Shown in pieces: positions 1 to 5,389 of a DNA stretch of 7,079 nt. How positions within the stretch are numbered: position 1 is the first letter of the stretch; each line of letters begins with the position of its first letter. The position numbers were made by a program, and so were the translations under genes. Location: the NCBI GenBank assembly GCA_022571175.1, contig JACZYI010000098.1, positions 1 through 7,079 of the forward strand. The letters run 5' to 3'. The notes beneath the pieces were generated by a model. The model did no database searches. It was not told the DNA's origin and saw only the letters and a list, made by a program, of their open reading frames with translations. Source of the stretch: Pseudomonadota bacterium. Lineage in GTDB: Bacteria; Pseudomonadota; Alphaproteobacteria; Sphingomonadales; SMXR01.

Positions 1-183
1 GTATCGAGCGCCATGGCTTCAAATTTGAAAACCTTGCCTGCTACTGCAAAACTTGCGGATGTCTTACCAATTTTCGAGCAAGGCATGGTGGCTATCATCC
101 AGGATGATGACGGTTTCCACGGGTTGATTACGCGTATCGATGTCATAAATCATTTAAGAGCCAAACTAAGAGAAGGCCATTAG
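1..183 (+). CDS. Cystathionine beta-synthase, C-terminal CBS-domain fragment (5' end outside window)
   Basis: Reading frame 1 is open from the first base to a TAG at 181-183 and gives 60 codons. The closing stretch 'FHGLITRIDVINHLR' (about residues 44-58 of the fragment) matches the last strand and helix of a CBS domain. It closely resembles the C-terminus of bacterial cystathionine beta-synthases, which carry a PLP domain followed by a CBS pair. That enzyme condenses serine and homocysteine to cystathionine in the cytoplasm. The catalytic domain lies outside the window, so the identification rests on this short CBS tail and on the next gene, a cystathionine-lyase-type enzyme 27 bp downstream on the same strand. 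Another CBS-tailed protein, such as a cysteine synthase homologue, cannot be excluded. Confidence 0.72.
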   Translation, partial: VSSAMASNLKTLPATAKLADVLPIFEQGMVAIIQDDDGFHGLITRIDVINHLRAKLREGH

Positions 184-196
184 GACTCTTCTTTTC

Positions 197-200
197 GAGG
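197..200 (+). promoter_or_regulatory. Ribosome binding site of the cystathionine gamma-lyase gene
   Basis: GAGG lies 10 nt before the ATG at 211, inside the 27-bp gap after the CBS-domain gene. It supports this start. The gap is too short to hold an obvious promoter, which fits co-transcription. Confidence 0.6.
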
Positions 201-210
201 ATATTTCATA

Positions 211-1374
211 ATGAGCAAAGGCAGCAACCGATCAAAATTCGCCACCCGTACCATCCATGCGGGCCAGGAACCTGACCCCACCACGGGGGCCATCATGACC
301 CCGATATATTTCACATCCACTTATGTGCAGGAGAGCCCAGGGGTGAACAAGGGCTACGAGTATTCAAGGACCCATAATCCCACACGGAAGGCGTATGAGG
401 CTTGCATTGCCGATCTGGAAAGTGGGGCCGCCGGATTTGCCTTTGCCTCGGGCATGGCGGCCATATCGACCGTGTTGGAGCTGATTCCCACCGGTTCTCA
501 TGTGGTGGCCATGGATGATCTTTATGGCGGCACATACCGGTTGTTTGAAAAGGTCCGGCGGCAATCTGCCGGACTGGATTTCACCTTTGCTGATATGAGC
601 AACCCGGAGGCCTTGGAGGCGGCTATCAAGGAAAATACCCGCATGATTGTGGTGGAATCTCCCACCAATCCGCTTCTCAAGCTGGTGGATCTTGAAGCGG
701 TCGCAGAGATTGCAAGAAAACGGGATCTCATAAGCGTTTGCGACAATACTTTTGCCTCCCCCTATGCCCAGAGGCCGATCGAATTTGGCTTCGACATCGT
801 AGTGCATTCAGCGACCAAATATCTAAACGGCCATTCGGATGTTATCGGGGGAGTGGCGGTAGTCCGGGATGATGCTGATCTTATCGAACGCATGGGCTAT
901 TTGCTGAACTCCACAGGAGCTATCCAGGGTGCCTTTGACAGTTTTATTGCCCTGCGCAGCCTGAAAACCCTGGCAATACGTATGGAACGGCATGCTCAAA
1001 ATGCAATAACCATCGCCGAATGGCTGGAAGGTCACGATAAAGTAGAGCGCGTTTTCTATCCCGGTTTGCCCTCCCATCCCCAGCATGAACTGGCCAGGCG
1101 GCAGATGGATAGTTTCTCGGGAATTGTCACAATCATATTGAAGGGTGGCCTTGATGAATCGCGCCGTTTTTTGGAGCGCTGCGAGCTTTTTGCTCTGGCG
1201 GAGAGCCTTGGCGGGGTCGAAAGCCTTGTGGACCACCCAGCCATTATGACCCACGCGACGGTTCCGCCAGAAGAAAGGGTAAAGCTGGGTATTTCTGACA
1301 GTTTGGTCCGGCTTTCCGTAGGCATTGAGGATGTGGATGATTTAATTGCTGATCTGGAGCAGGCACTCCGTTAG
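211..1374 (+). CDS. Cystathionine gamma-lyase / gamma-synthase family PLP enzyme
   Basis: A complete 387-residue Cys/Met-metabolism PLP enzyme, the normal length for the family. Visible landmarks are the 'YSRTHNPT' cofactor-phosphate segment (51-58, Tyr51 and Arg53), 'SGMAA' (80-84), the tyrosine that stacks on PLP in 'DLYGGTYR' (Tyr105), the PLP-binding aspartate in 'CDNTF' (Asp178), and the Schiff-base lysine in 'SATKYLNGHSD' (Lys203). The C-terminal domain ends with 'ESLGGVESL' and 'RLSVGIEDVDDLIADL', wording common in gamma-lyases. Because a probable cystathionine beta-synthase precedes it by 27 bp, the preferred role is cleavage of cystathionine to cysteine, 2-oxobutyrate and ammonia (reverse transsulfuration). 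Cystathionine gamma-synthase or a dual-function enzyme cannot be ruled out from sequence alone, so no gene symbol is given. The ATG at 211 has a modest ribosome site and the start residues precede the conserved 'ATRTIHAGQ'. Confidence 0.92.
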   Translation: MSKGSNRSKFATRTIHAGQEPDPTTGAIMTPIYFTSTYVQESPGVNKGYEYSRTHNPTRKAYEACIADLESGAAGFAFASGMAAISTVLELIPTGSHVVAMDDLYGGTYRLFEKVRRQSAGLDFTFADMSNPEALEAAIKENTRMIVVESPTNPLLKLVDLEAVAEIARKRDLISVCDNTFASPYAQRPIEFGFDIVVHSATKYLNGHSDVIGGVAVVRDDADLIERMGYLLNSTGAIQGAFDSFIALRSLKTLAIRMERHAQNAITIAEWLEGHDKVERVFYPGLPSHPQHELARRQMDSFSGIVTIILKGGLDESRRFLERCELFALAESLGGVESLVDHPAIMTHATVPPEERVKLGISDSLVRLSVGIEDVDDLIADLEQALR

Positions 1375-1393
1375 TTGCCAAGGTCCCAGGCCA

Positions 1394-2302
1394 CTAGCAG
1401 TGTTCATCCATCCACTTGATGATTAGTTTTGACAGGGCTATGCGTTTGTCAGAAAAACTGTGATCCGTATCCATGACACGGTAGCTGGTTGATCCCGGGG
1501 ATGCTGCTTCAAGGGCGTCCACAAGCGGCGTGATATGTAATTCCCTGTCGATGCCTTTTGGCCCCGACGCCACAAACAGAATTGGCCTGCCAGCCAGTTC
1601 ATCAATCATCTTCAGAAGATCCAGGCTCTCCCGGTTTTCAAGCAATTCATTGAGTGAAGTTGTGCCATCGAATCCGGCCAACATGCCAAGCCCGTCGGTA
1701 TAATTTTTCCACCCCGCCGCGGTCTCGGGATCGTCCAGTATGGACTGGGCAGTTTGACCCAAATTTACGCCATCGATAGAGACGGCGCAAAGGACTGCCG
1801 GGTCCTTGGCAAATCCCTGAATGGTCATATGACCACCCATGCTATGGCCCACCAGAGCCAAGCGATCAGGATCAATCCGGTAAGCCTCAACCGCCTCGTC
1901 AGAGCGGAGGAGAGCAAGCGCACTCGCCACATCCTGCTCGGCATTAAGGAAACGGAACTCTCCCCCGCTGCCCCAGGCACCGCGATAGTGAAAATACAGC
2001 ACATTCCAGCCCGCCCGGCGCAGGGCTTGCGCCAGATCTAGATTTTTTTCATTTCCCGGATAGCCGTGAAGGAGAGCTATTGTTGGGTGAGGACCCGCGC
2101 CCGCGGCTATATAAATATGGCCATACATTATCTCGCCATAGGATGGAAAAGCCAATTCGGCAAATGCAGGCGGATAGGCCGGGTCAAATCCGGTTGGGTC
2201 GGTTACGGCAACCTCATCGATTGTTTGCGCGAGTAAAATTTGTGACCAGAGAATAAAGGCTGAACTGAAAAATATTAACGCGCAAAATCTGATAGCTTTC
2301 AT
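1394..2302 (-). CDS. Secreted alpha/beta-fold serine hydrolase
   Basis: A 302-residue protein with a hydrophobic N-terminal signal sequence (residues about 5-25). A likely cleavage follows 'LLA' at 25, and no lipobox cysteine is seen, so a periplasmic or exported location is inferred. The hydrolase core begins with 'ALLHGYPG' (76-83, the oxyanion-hole HG), followed by 'FHYRGAWGSGG' (104-114). The nucleophile elbow is 'GHSMGG' with Ser154. His281 in 'DTDHSF' is the likely catalytic histidine, and Asp252 is a candidate for the acid. The fold resembles dienelactone-hydrolase or S9-peptidase-like esterases. The substrate cannot be read from the sequence. The start ATG (complement of 2300-2302) is preceded by GGGGA (2315-2311) with 8-nt spacing. 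The gene is convergent with the PLP enzyme, with 19 bp between the stops, and stands alone in its transcription unit. Confidence 0.86.
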   Translation of the reverse strand: MKAIRFCALIFFSSAFILWSQILLAQTIDEVAVTDPTGFDPAYPPAFAELAFPSYGEIMYGHIYIAAGAGPHPTIALLHGYPGNEKNLDLAQALRRAGWNVLYFHYRGAWGSGGEFRFLNAEQDVASALALLRSDEAVEAYRIDPDRLALVGHSMGGHMTIQGFAKDPAVLCAVSIDGVNLGQTAQSILDDPETAAGWKNYTDGLGMLAGFDGTTSLNELLENRESLDLLKMIDELAGRPILFVASGPKGIDRELHITPLVDALEAASPGSTSYRVMDTDHSFSDKRIALSKLIIKWMDEHC

Positions 2303-2440
2303 GAATTATATCCCCACAGAAAATAATAGGCGAATCCGGATATTAGGCCAATCAAGGCTATTCCTTAACTTTATGCAACTAGACTCTTGCCAGTATTTGT
2401 CGATTTTTCAGGTGTGGCTGATGTCCTGCATCCAGGCTCG
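2303..2440. other. Divergent intergenic region between the hydrolase and the orphan gene
   Basis: This stretch separates two divergent genes, so it should hold promoters for both. I could not find a convincing -35/-10 pair on either strand. It does contain an imperfect direct repeat, TAGGCGAATC at 2327-2336 and TAGGCCAATC at 2344-2353 (9 of 10 bases match, 17-bp offset). A weaker third copy, AGGCTATTC, begins at 2355. The open frame of the downstream gene could be extended back to a TTG at 2387, but the ribosome site at 2441-2447 argues against that. Confidence 0.4.
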
Positions 2441-2447
2441 AAAGGAG
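2441..2447 (+). promoter_or_regulatory. Strong ribosome binding site fixing a GTG start at 2456
   Basis: AAAGGAG sits 8 nt before an in-frame GTG at 2456. This is the best Shine-Dalgarno match near any possible start of the gene. The alternative TTG at 2387 has no comparable site. An overlapping ATG at 2454 is in another frame and stops immediately. Confidence 0.75.
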
Positions 2448-2455
2448 CTTTTAAT

Positions 2456-3046
2456 GTGAAATTACATCGCATGCCGAAAAACGAGGCATATCTTGAAACC
2501 GCCCGCAGAATATTACAGGGTTTGCTGAATCCGGAACCGATACCCAAACCGATCTGCGGCGAGAGCTGTACTGTCTATGTGGACCAGGACTGCAATCGCG
2601 ATTGTCCTGATTTGAGATTTGCGCTCTCATCTGATCCGAAGAACTACCCGTTGGAGCCAAAAATTGCGCCATTGGTATACGAGTTAAAGCTTCTTCAGGT
2701 TTTTGAACCATGCTGGTCATGCGAAGGTCACCTTGGATTAAAGGGCGAATTATGGAAGATGCCAGAGATTTGGTTTTACGCTCGCTCGGTTGTTCATGTG
2801 CGCCTTTTGGCGGAAGCAATAACGGAACTTCATGAGCGCGGACTTTTGAAAGCACTATGGGAAGTTGCCATTTGCCAAACCGAGCGGGATGACATTGAGA
2901 CATGTTTTTCACTCCGCCCCGGGAAAATAAAAAAAGCGGTGAGTTTGGATGAACTTCAGGATGATCTGGATATATTTGCCCGCTTTATTCGGGGCGCTGT
3001 TCTGAACCGGGCAAAAAAATTGGCGATTGGAATGGAGAAATCCTGA
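2456..3046 (+). CDS. Unrecognised 196-residue protein with paired cysteines
   Basis: I do not recognise this protein. Starting from GTG at 2456 it has 196 residues, no signal peptide and no membrane segment, so it is probably cytoplasmic. The N-terminal half contains three close cysteine pairs: C34-x3-C38 ('CGESC'), C46-x3-C50 ('CNRDC') and C86-x2-C89 ('CWSC', followed by 'EGH'). Two further cysteines lie at 140 and 150. Such spacing could bind zinc or an iron-sulfur cluster, but this is inference. The 'SCEGH' core followed by a 'WFY' strand (106-108) reminds me of short motifs in other uncharacterised bacterial and phage proteins, without giving a function. The C-terminal half looks mainly helical. 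Codon use resembles its neighbours, so it looks like a real gene. It faces the hydrolase divergently and converges on the anti-sigma gene with 19 bp between stops. Confidence 0.8.
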   Translation: MKLHRMPKNEAYLETARRILQGLLNPEPIPKPICGESCTVYVDQDCNRDCPDLRFALSSDPKNYPLEPKIAPLVYELKLLQVFEPCWSCEGHLGLKGELWKMPEIWFYARSVVHVRLLAEAITELHERGLLKALWEVAICQTERDDIETCFSLRPGKIKKAVSLDELQDDLDIFARFIRGAVLNRAKKLAIGMEKS

Positions 3047-3065
3047 TCGCAGCAGCATTAAATAT

Positions 3066-3398
3066 TTAGAGGGCCTCAGAAAAAAGCCATCCTATTCCCA
3101 GCAGGCTGAACGCCGAAAAAAGCATGACAATTATTTCACTGCTATTGGATGCCGGGTCCAGCGTGAAGACTTTGCCCACATCTTCATAGGGCAAGTAGTT
3201 CAAAATATTGGTCGGAATGAAAAAGATTGTAATGCTGGCAGCCACCAGACCTATGCTCCAGAGAATAATTTCGCGCTTTCTGCTTTGATGGCTAATGCGC
3301 GCCAGCACGGCGGCTTTAAACCCGCTATCATCTATGTGATCGGGTTCCAGGCTCAGAAGGTTTTCAAGCCATTGCTCGTTTGCTCGGGTCTCAGTCAT
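3066..3398 (-). CDS. Small two-helix membrane protein, probable anti-sigma factor
   Basis: From the ATG at 3398 (complement strand) this encodes 110 residues. The start is chosen because it forms an ATGA overlap with the stop of the sigma-factor gene. The same frame reaches back to a GTG at 3419, which would add 7 residues inside the sigma gene. A purine-rich GGAAAGG lies about 11 nt before the ATG. Residues 1-42 are polar and contain 'DDSGFKAAVLARI', similar to the cytoplasmic N-terminus of small proteins encoded beside ECF sigma factors. Two hydrophobic segments follow, about 43-65 and 86-108. No HxxxCxxC zinc anti-sigma motif is present. Overlap with the sigma gene suggests translational coupling and a fixed sigma:anti-sigma ratio. 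The function is inferred from context and topology, not from a recognised domain. Confidence 0.75.
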   Translation of the reverse strand: MTETRANEQWLENLLSLEPDHIDDSGFKAAVLARISHQSRKREIILWSIGLVAASITIFFIPTNILNYLPYEDVGKVFTLDPASNSSEIIVMLFSAFSLLGIGWLFSEAL

Positions 3399-3940
3399 GC
3401 TATGGTCTTGCCTTTCCACGCTTTAAGTCGTTTTGCCAGTTTCTCTTTTCCCCGGGTCACATGAGATTTCACGGTTCCGATAGGAATGTCCATGGTTCTG
3501 GCTACTTCGCTGTGACTCATTCCATAAGTATAACATAGTGTAATCGCGGTTCGTTCATTCAAGTTTAACAAGGCGAGCGCTTTTTCAATATCCAGCCTGG
3601 CATCTATCCCGGTCTCGACCGTATGGTCATACGCGATTGATTGTTCCGCTTCCAGCAGCTTCTTTGCTCGGGCTTCTTTCCGGCAGAACTCAAGAAAATT
3701 ATTGTAGGCAATCCTGAACAGCCAACCCGGAAAACTTCCACTGCCTCTGAAAGAAGACAGCTTCCTGTAGGCTTTAATGAATGTATCCTGCGCCAGATCA
3801 TTTGATAAATCTCCATTGCCCCGGGTTAATCGCAACCATAACCGGCGAACGGACGACTGATGGCGTTGCACCAGCCGTCCGAAGGCCTTGTGGTCATCTG
3901 AAGCAATAACCCTCGCAATAAGTTCGATATCTGTCTCCAT
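3395..3940 (-). CDS. ECF-type RNA polymerase sigma factor (sigma-70 family)
   Basis: A 181-residue group 4 (ECF) sigma factor, the usual size. Region 2 spans about residues 18-88, with the core-binding/-10 segment 'DLAQDTFIKAYRKLSSFRG' and 'WLFRIAYNNF' (73-82). After a linker, region 4 spans about 117-170, with 'LNERTAITLCYTYGMSHSEVA' and the recognition helix in 'IPIGTVKSHVTRGKEKL'. It would direct RNA polymerase to a small regulon, held inactive by the membrane protein whose start overlaps its stop (ATGA, 3398-3395). The ATG at 3940 follows the DUF6249-like gene by a 33-bp gap and has no Shine-Dalgarno sequence. Its leader is instead pyrimidine-rich. Low or coupled translation is therefore possible. 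The signal sensed is unknown. No autoregulated promoter could be identified with confidence. Confidence 0.93.
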   Translation of the reverse strand: METDIELIARVIASDDHKAFGRLVQRHQSSVRRLWLRLTRGNGDLSNDLAQDTFIKAYRKLSSFRGSGSFPGWLFRIAYNNFLEFCRKEARAKKLLEAEQSIAYDHTVETGIDARLDIEKALALLNLNERTAITLCYTYGMSHSEVARTMDIPIGTVKSHVTRGKEKLAKRLKAWKGKTIA

Positions 3941-3973
3941 TGTTATGGAGCTTGGGGGAGGTCATTTTCAAAA
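3941..3973 (-). promoter_or_regulatory. Sigma-factor leader without a Shine-Dalgarno, containing a CCTCCCCC tract
   Basis: On the minus strand this 33-nt spacer reads through ACCTCCCCCAAG before the sigma ATG. ACCTCC equals the anti-Shine-Dalgarno core of 16S rRNA. It could pair with purine-rich sites elsewhere on the same transcript, for example AAGAGGAG ahead of the first gene. No purine-rich site precedes the sigma start. Any regulatory meaning is speculative. Confidence 0.3.
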
Positions 3974-4342
3974 TCAATGTCCGTTGCCATTTCCATTGCC
4001 GTTTTTGATTCTGGAAATAATGAAATAACCAAGGCCAATAGCAATCGGGAATGTACTCAACCCCATAATTTCCTGATTTCCTCCATCCACCAGATAACCA
4101 AAAACCGCAACCGCGAGGCCAAAAGCGGTGAACAAAATGCCTTTTCGAAGATCGCCATATCTACTGTAACCGGGTTTTGCCAGCGATTTGACGATTTCGG
4201 GTGAAAGCTCAACGCCCTTCTCCATGGCAACACGTACGACTTTGTGCAGGCTCTCTTTGGTCTTGTTGTTGAAATTAAAAAAGGCGATGATCGTGGCTGC
4301 AATCACAATAAATAATGCGATCGGAATCCATAATTCTTCCAT
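3974..4342 (-). CDS. DUF6249-like small membrane protein
   Basis: A 122-residue protein with three predicted membrane segments (about 4-23, 67-86 and 91-110). Between the first and second is a polar stretch (24-66) containing 'VRVAMEKGVELSPEIVKSL'. This layout, N-terminal 'WIPI' helix, 'A.E.G.ELSPE' segment and two C-terminal helices, matches my memory of the DUF6249 family, which is often encoded beside ECF sigma factors. The biochemical role is not known to me. It is the first gene of the minus-strand unit, 33 bp before the sigma factor, so it probably belongs to that regulatory module. The ATG is preceded by AAGAGGAG with 8-nt spacing. The protein ends in a low-complexity Asn-Gly repeat (residues 114-121, then His), encoded by near-identical 6-bp units. 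Confidence 0.82.
   Translation of the reverse strand: MEELWIPIALFIVIAATIIAFFNFNNKTKESLHKVVRVAMEKGVELSPEIVKSLAKPGYSRYGDLRKGILFTAFGLAVAVFGYLVDGGNQEIMGLSTFPIAIGLGYFIISRIKNGNGNGNGH
3977..4003 (-). repeat. Hexanucleotide microsatellite coding for an Asn-Gly tail
   Basis: The last codons of the DUF6249-like gene alternate Asn and Gly (four NG units, then His and stop). On the plus strand the units read as GTTGCC, ATTTCC, ATTGCC variants. Unit-length slippage would change tail length without shifting frame. Confidence 0.55.
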
Positions 4343-4350
4343 TTTTTTAG

Positions 4351-4358
4351 CTCCTCTT
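4351..4358 (-). promoter_or_regulatory. Ribosome binding site of the DUF6249-like gene
   Basis: On the minus strand AAGAGGAG precedes the ATG at 4342 with an 8-nt spacer. This is the strongest ribosome site in the three-gene regulatory unit and confirms the start. Confidence 0.7.
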
Positions 4359-4381
4359 CATTTGGCTTATATTCATTATTG

Positions 4382-4400
4382 AGGGCATTTTTGCCCTTTT
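4382..4400. other. Short hairpin in the divergent DUF6249/mlaA intergenic region
   Basis: AGGGCA (4382-4387) and TGCCCT (4392-4397) form a perfect 6-bp stem with a TTTT loop, followed on the plus strand by TTTC. It resembles a weak intrinsic terminator reading rightward, but no plus-strand gene ends before it. On the minus strand it would lie in the 5' leader of the sigma operon about 24 nt above the ribosome site, with no U-tract. The role is undecided: leader structure, block on antisense transcription, or chance. Confidence 0.4.
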
Positions 4401-4457
4401 CACCCAATTGATGCTCTGGACACGGCAAATGGATGCATTTTTTTGAGAATTTTTTTG

Positions 4458-4495
4458 TGGCCTTCATCTGGAACAGTGCCAGCTTGTAAAGGCCA
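4458..4495. other. Two-tier inverted repeat just upstream of mlaA
   Basis: TGGCCTT (4458-4464) pairs perfectly with AAGGCCA (4489-4495). Nested inside are CTGG (4468-4471) and CCAG (4479-4482) around a 7-nt loop. The structure ends 25 nt before the mlaA ATG at 4521 and is followed by no U-tract, so it is not a terminator. As DNA it could be a dyad operator. As RNA it could be a leader hairpin. The 178-bp intergenic region (4343-4520) must supply promoters for both mlaA and the sigma operon, but I could not identify either one securely. Confidence 0.5.
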
Positions 4496-4520
4496 TCATC
4501 CCTAGATAGCATCCCGAACC

Positions 4521-5387
4521 ATGTGTAAGCACAAGACATATCTCTGGATTTTTGGCATTCTCGCTGCTGGACTAGACACCCTATTTCAGCGCTGGCTCAG
4601 GATTTTTCCCCTGCTATTGCTTATGGGGGTTGCGGCTTGTGCTTCTAAACCACCCGCATCAGACCCAGAGGCTCTTGCCATTTACAGGGAGACCAATGAT
4701 CCACTGGAGCCCATGAACCGGGCAATCCTGAAGTTTAATCAGGGCATGGAAACAGTGATCCTGAAACCGGTTGCTAAAGGCTATAAAGCCATTTTACCGG
4801 CACCCGCCCGGCGAAGCGTTTACAATGCTCTTCATAACCTGAAATCGCCGGTCATTTTGATCAATGACGTGCTCCAGGGTGAGGGTGAACGCGCAGGGCA
4901 AACTTTTCTTCGATTTCTCATCAATTCCACCATCGGCATTGGGGGCTTGATAGATGTGGCCGATAAGGTGGGTTTGCCATCCCATGATGAGGATTTTGGG
5001 CAGACCTTGGCTGTTCATGGCGGCAAGGAAGGTGCCTATCTGGTCCTGCCACTTTTTGGACCCTCAAGCCTCCGCGATGGCTTTGGTCTGGGCGTGGATG
5101 TGCTGCTTGATCCTCTGTTCTGGATTTTGCGTGCAGAAGGCGTGGGTTATCTTAATCTGGCCCGATTGGGACTCGAAGGCATTGACAGGCTGGCACGCAA
5201 CCTGGATCAATTGGAAGACTTACAACAATCTTCACTTGATTATTATGCGGCTCTCAGAAGTGCCTATCGCCAAAATCGATCCAGCGAAATCGCCAACGGG
5301 AGAGAAGAAGAGCTTGACCTGCCCGATTATCTCTTTGACGAAGAGTTTGAAGATGAAGATTGGGACAATGGAGGTGAAAGCGAGTAG
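4521..5387 (+). CDS. mlaA: MlaA/VacJ-family outer-membrane lipoprotein (phospholipid asymmetry)
   Basis: MlaA sits in the inner face of the outer membrane and removes misplaced phospholipids from the outer leaflet, passing them to MlaC and the MlaFEDB transporter. The 288-residue product has a lipoprotein signal: a hydrophobic run about 27-39 leading to 'GVAAC' with lipid-acceptor Cys40. The family signature 'NDPLEPMNRAILKFN' is at 59-73, followed by 'NLKSPVILINDVLQG' and 'RFLINSTIGIGGLIDVA' (131-147). 'DEDFGQTLAVHG' and 'GAYLVLPLFGPSSLRDGFG' follow, then 'DPLFWI'. The start is uncertain. ATG 4521 is the first start after an in-frame stop but has no ribosome site, and it gives an unusually long 40-residue leader with a second hydrophobic patch (7-18). 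No better ATG, GTG or TTG lies before the signal. The last 27 residues are strikingly acidic (15 Asp/Glu). The gene ends 2 bp before hpnC, so the two are surely co-transcribed. Confidence 0.92.
   Translation: MCKHKTYLWIFGILAAGLDTLFQRWLRIFPLLLLMGVAACASKPPASDPEALAIYRETNDPLEPMNRAILKFNQGMETVILKPVAKGYKAILPAPARRSVYNALHNLKSPVILINDVLQGEGERAGQTFLRFLINSTIGIGGLIDVADKVGLPSHDEDFGQTLAVHGGKEGAYLVLPLFGPSSLRDGFGLGVDVLLDPLFWILRAEGVGYLNLARLGLEGIDRLARNLDQLEDLQQSSLDYYAALRSAYRQNRSSEIANGREEELDLPDYLFDEEFEDEDWDNGGESE
5370..5374 (+). promoter_or_regulatory. Probable ribosome binding site of hpnC within the end of mlaA
   Basis: GGAGG lies in the last codons of mlaA, 15 nt before the hpnC ATG at 5390. This is longer than ideal. 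With only 2 bp between the genes, ribosomes finishing mlaA may re-initiate on hpnC. Confidence 0.45.
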
Positions 5388-5389
5388 AA

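Noticed and set aside
364..807. 147-codon open frame on the minus strand inside the PLP enzyme gene
   Set aside because: It lies wholly antisense to a clearly conserved enzyme, has no recognisable motif and no ribosome site. The same applies to the antisense frame at 823-1254.
2304..2309. TATAAT on the minus strand just before the hydrolase start as a -10 box
   Set aside because: It is only 2 nt from the ATG, which would place the transcript start within the coding region. The GGGGA ribosome site before it implies a leadered mRNA.
2387..2455. TTG at 2387 as start of the orphan gene (219 residues)
   Set aside because: It has no ribosome site, while the GTG at 2456 has AAAGGAG at 8-nt spacing. 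The extra 23 residues look unlike the rest of the protein.
4465..4484. TGGCAC on the minus strand as a sigma-54 promoter for the sigma operon
   Set aside because: The -24 half is present but the required GC of the -12 half (TTGC) is missing at the right spacing.
4470..4494. GGAAC on the plus strand as an ECF -35 element before mlaA
   Set aside because: No convincing -10 partner is found 16-17 bp downstream, and a single five-base match is expected by chance. It also lies inside the nested inverted repeat.
4303..4539. 78-codon minus-strand frame covering the DUF6249/mlaA intergenic region
   Set aside because: It overlaps the start of the DUF6249-like gene in another frame, is low-complexity and Lys-rich, and has no ribosome site or recognisable motif.
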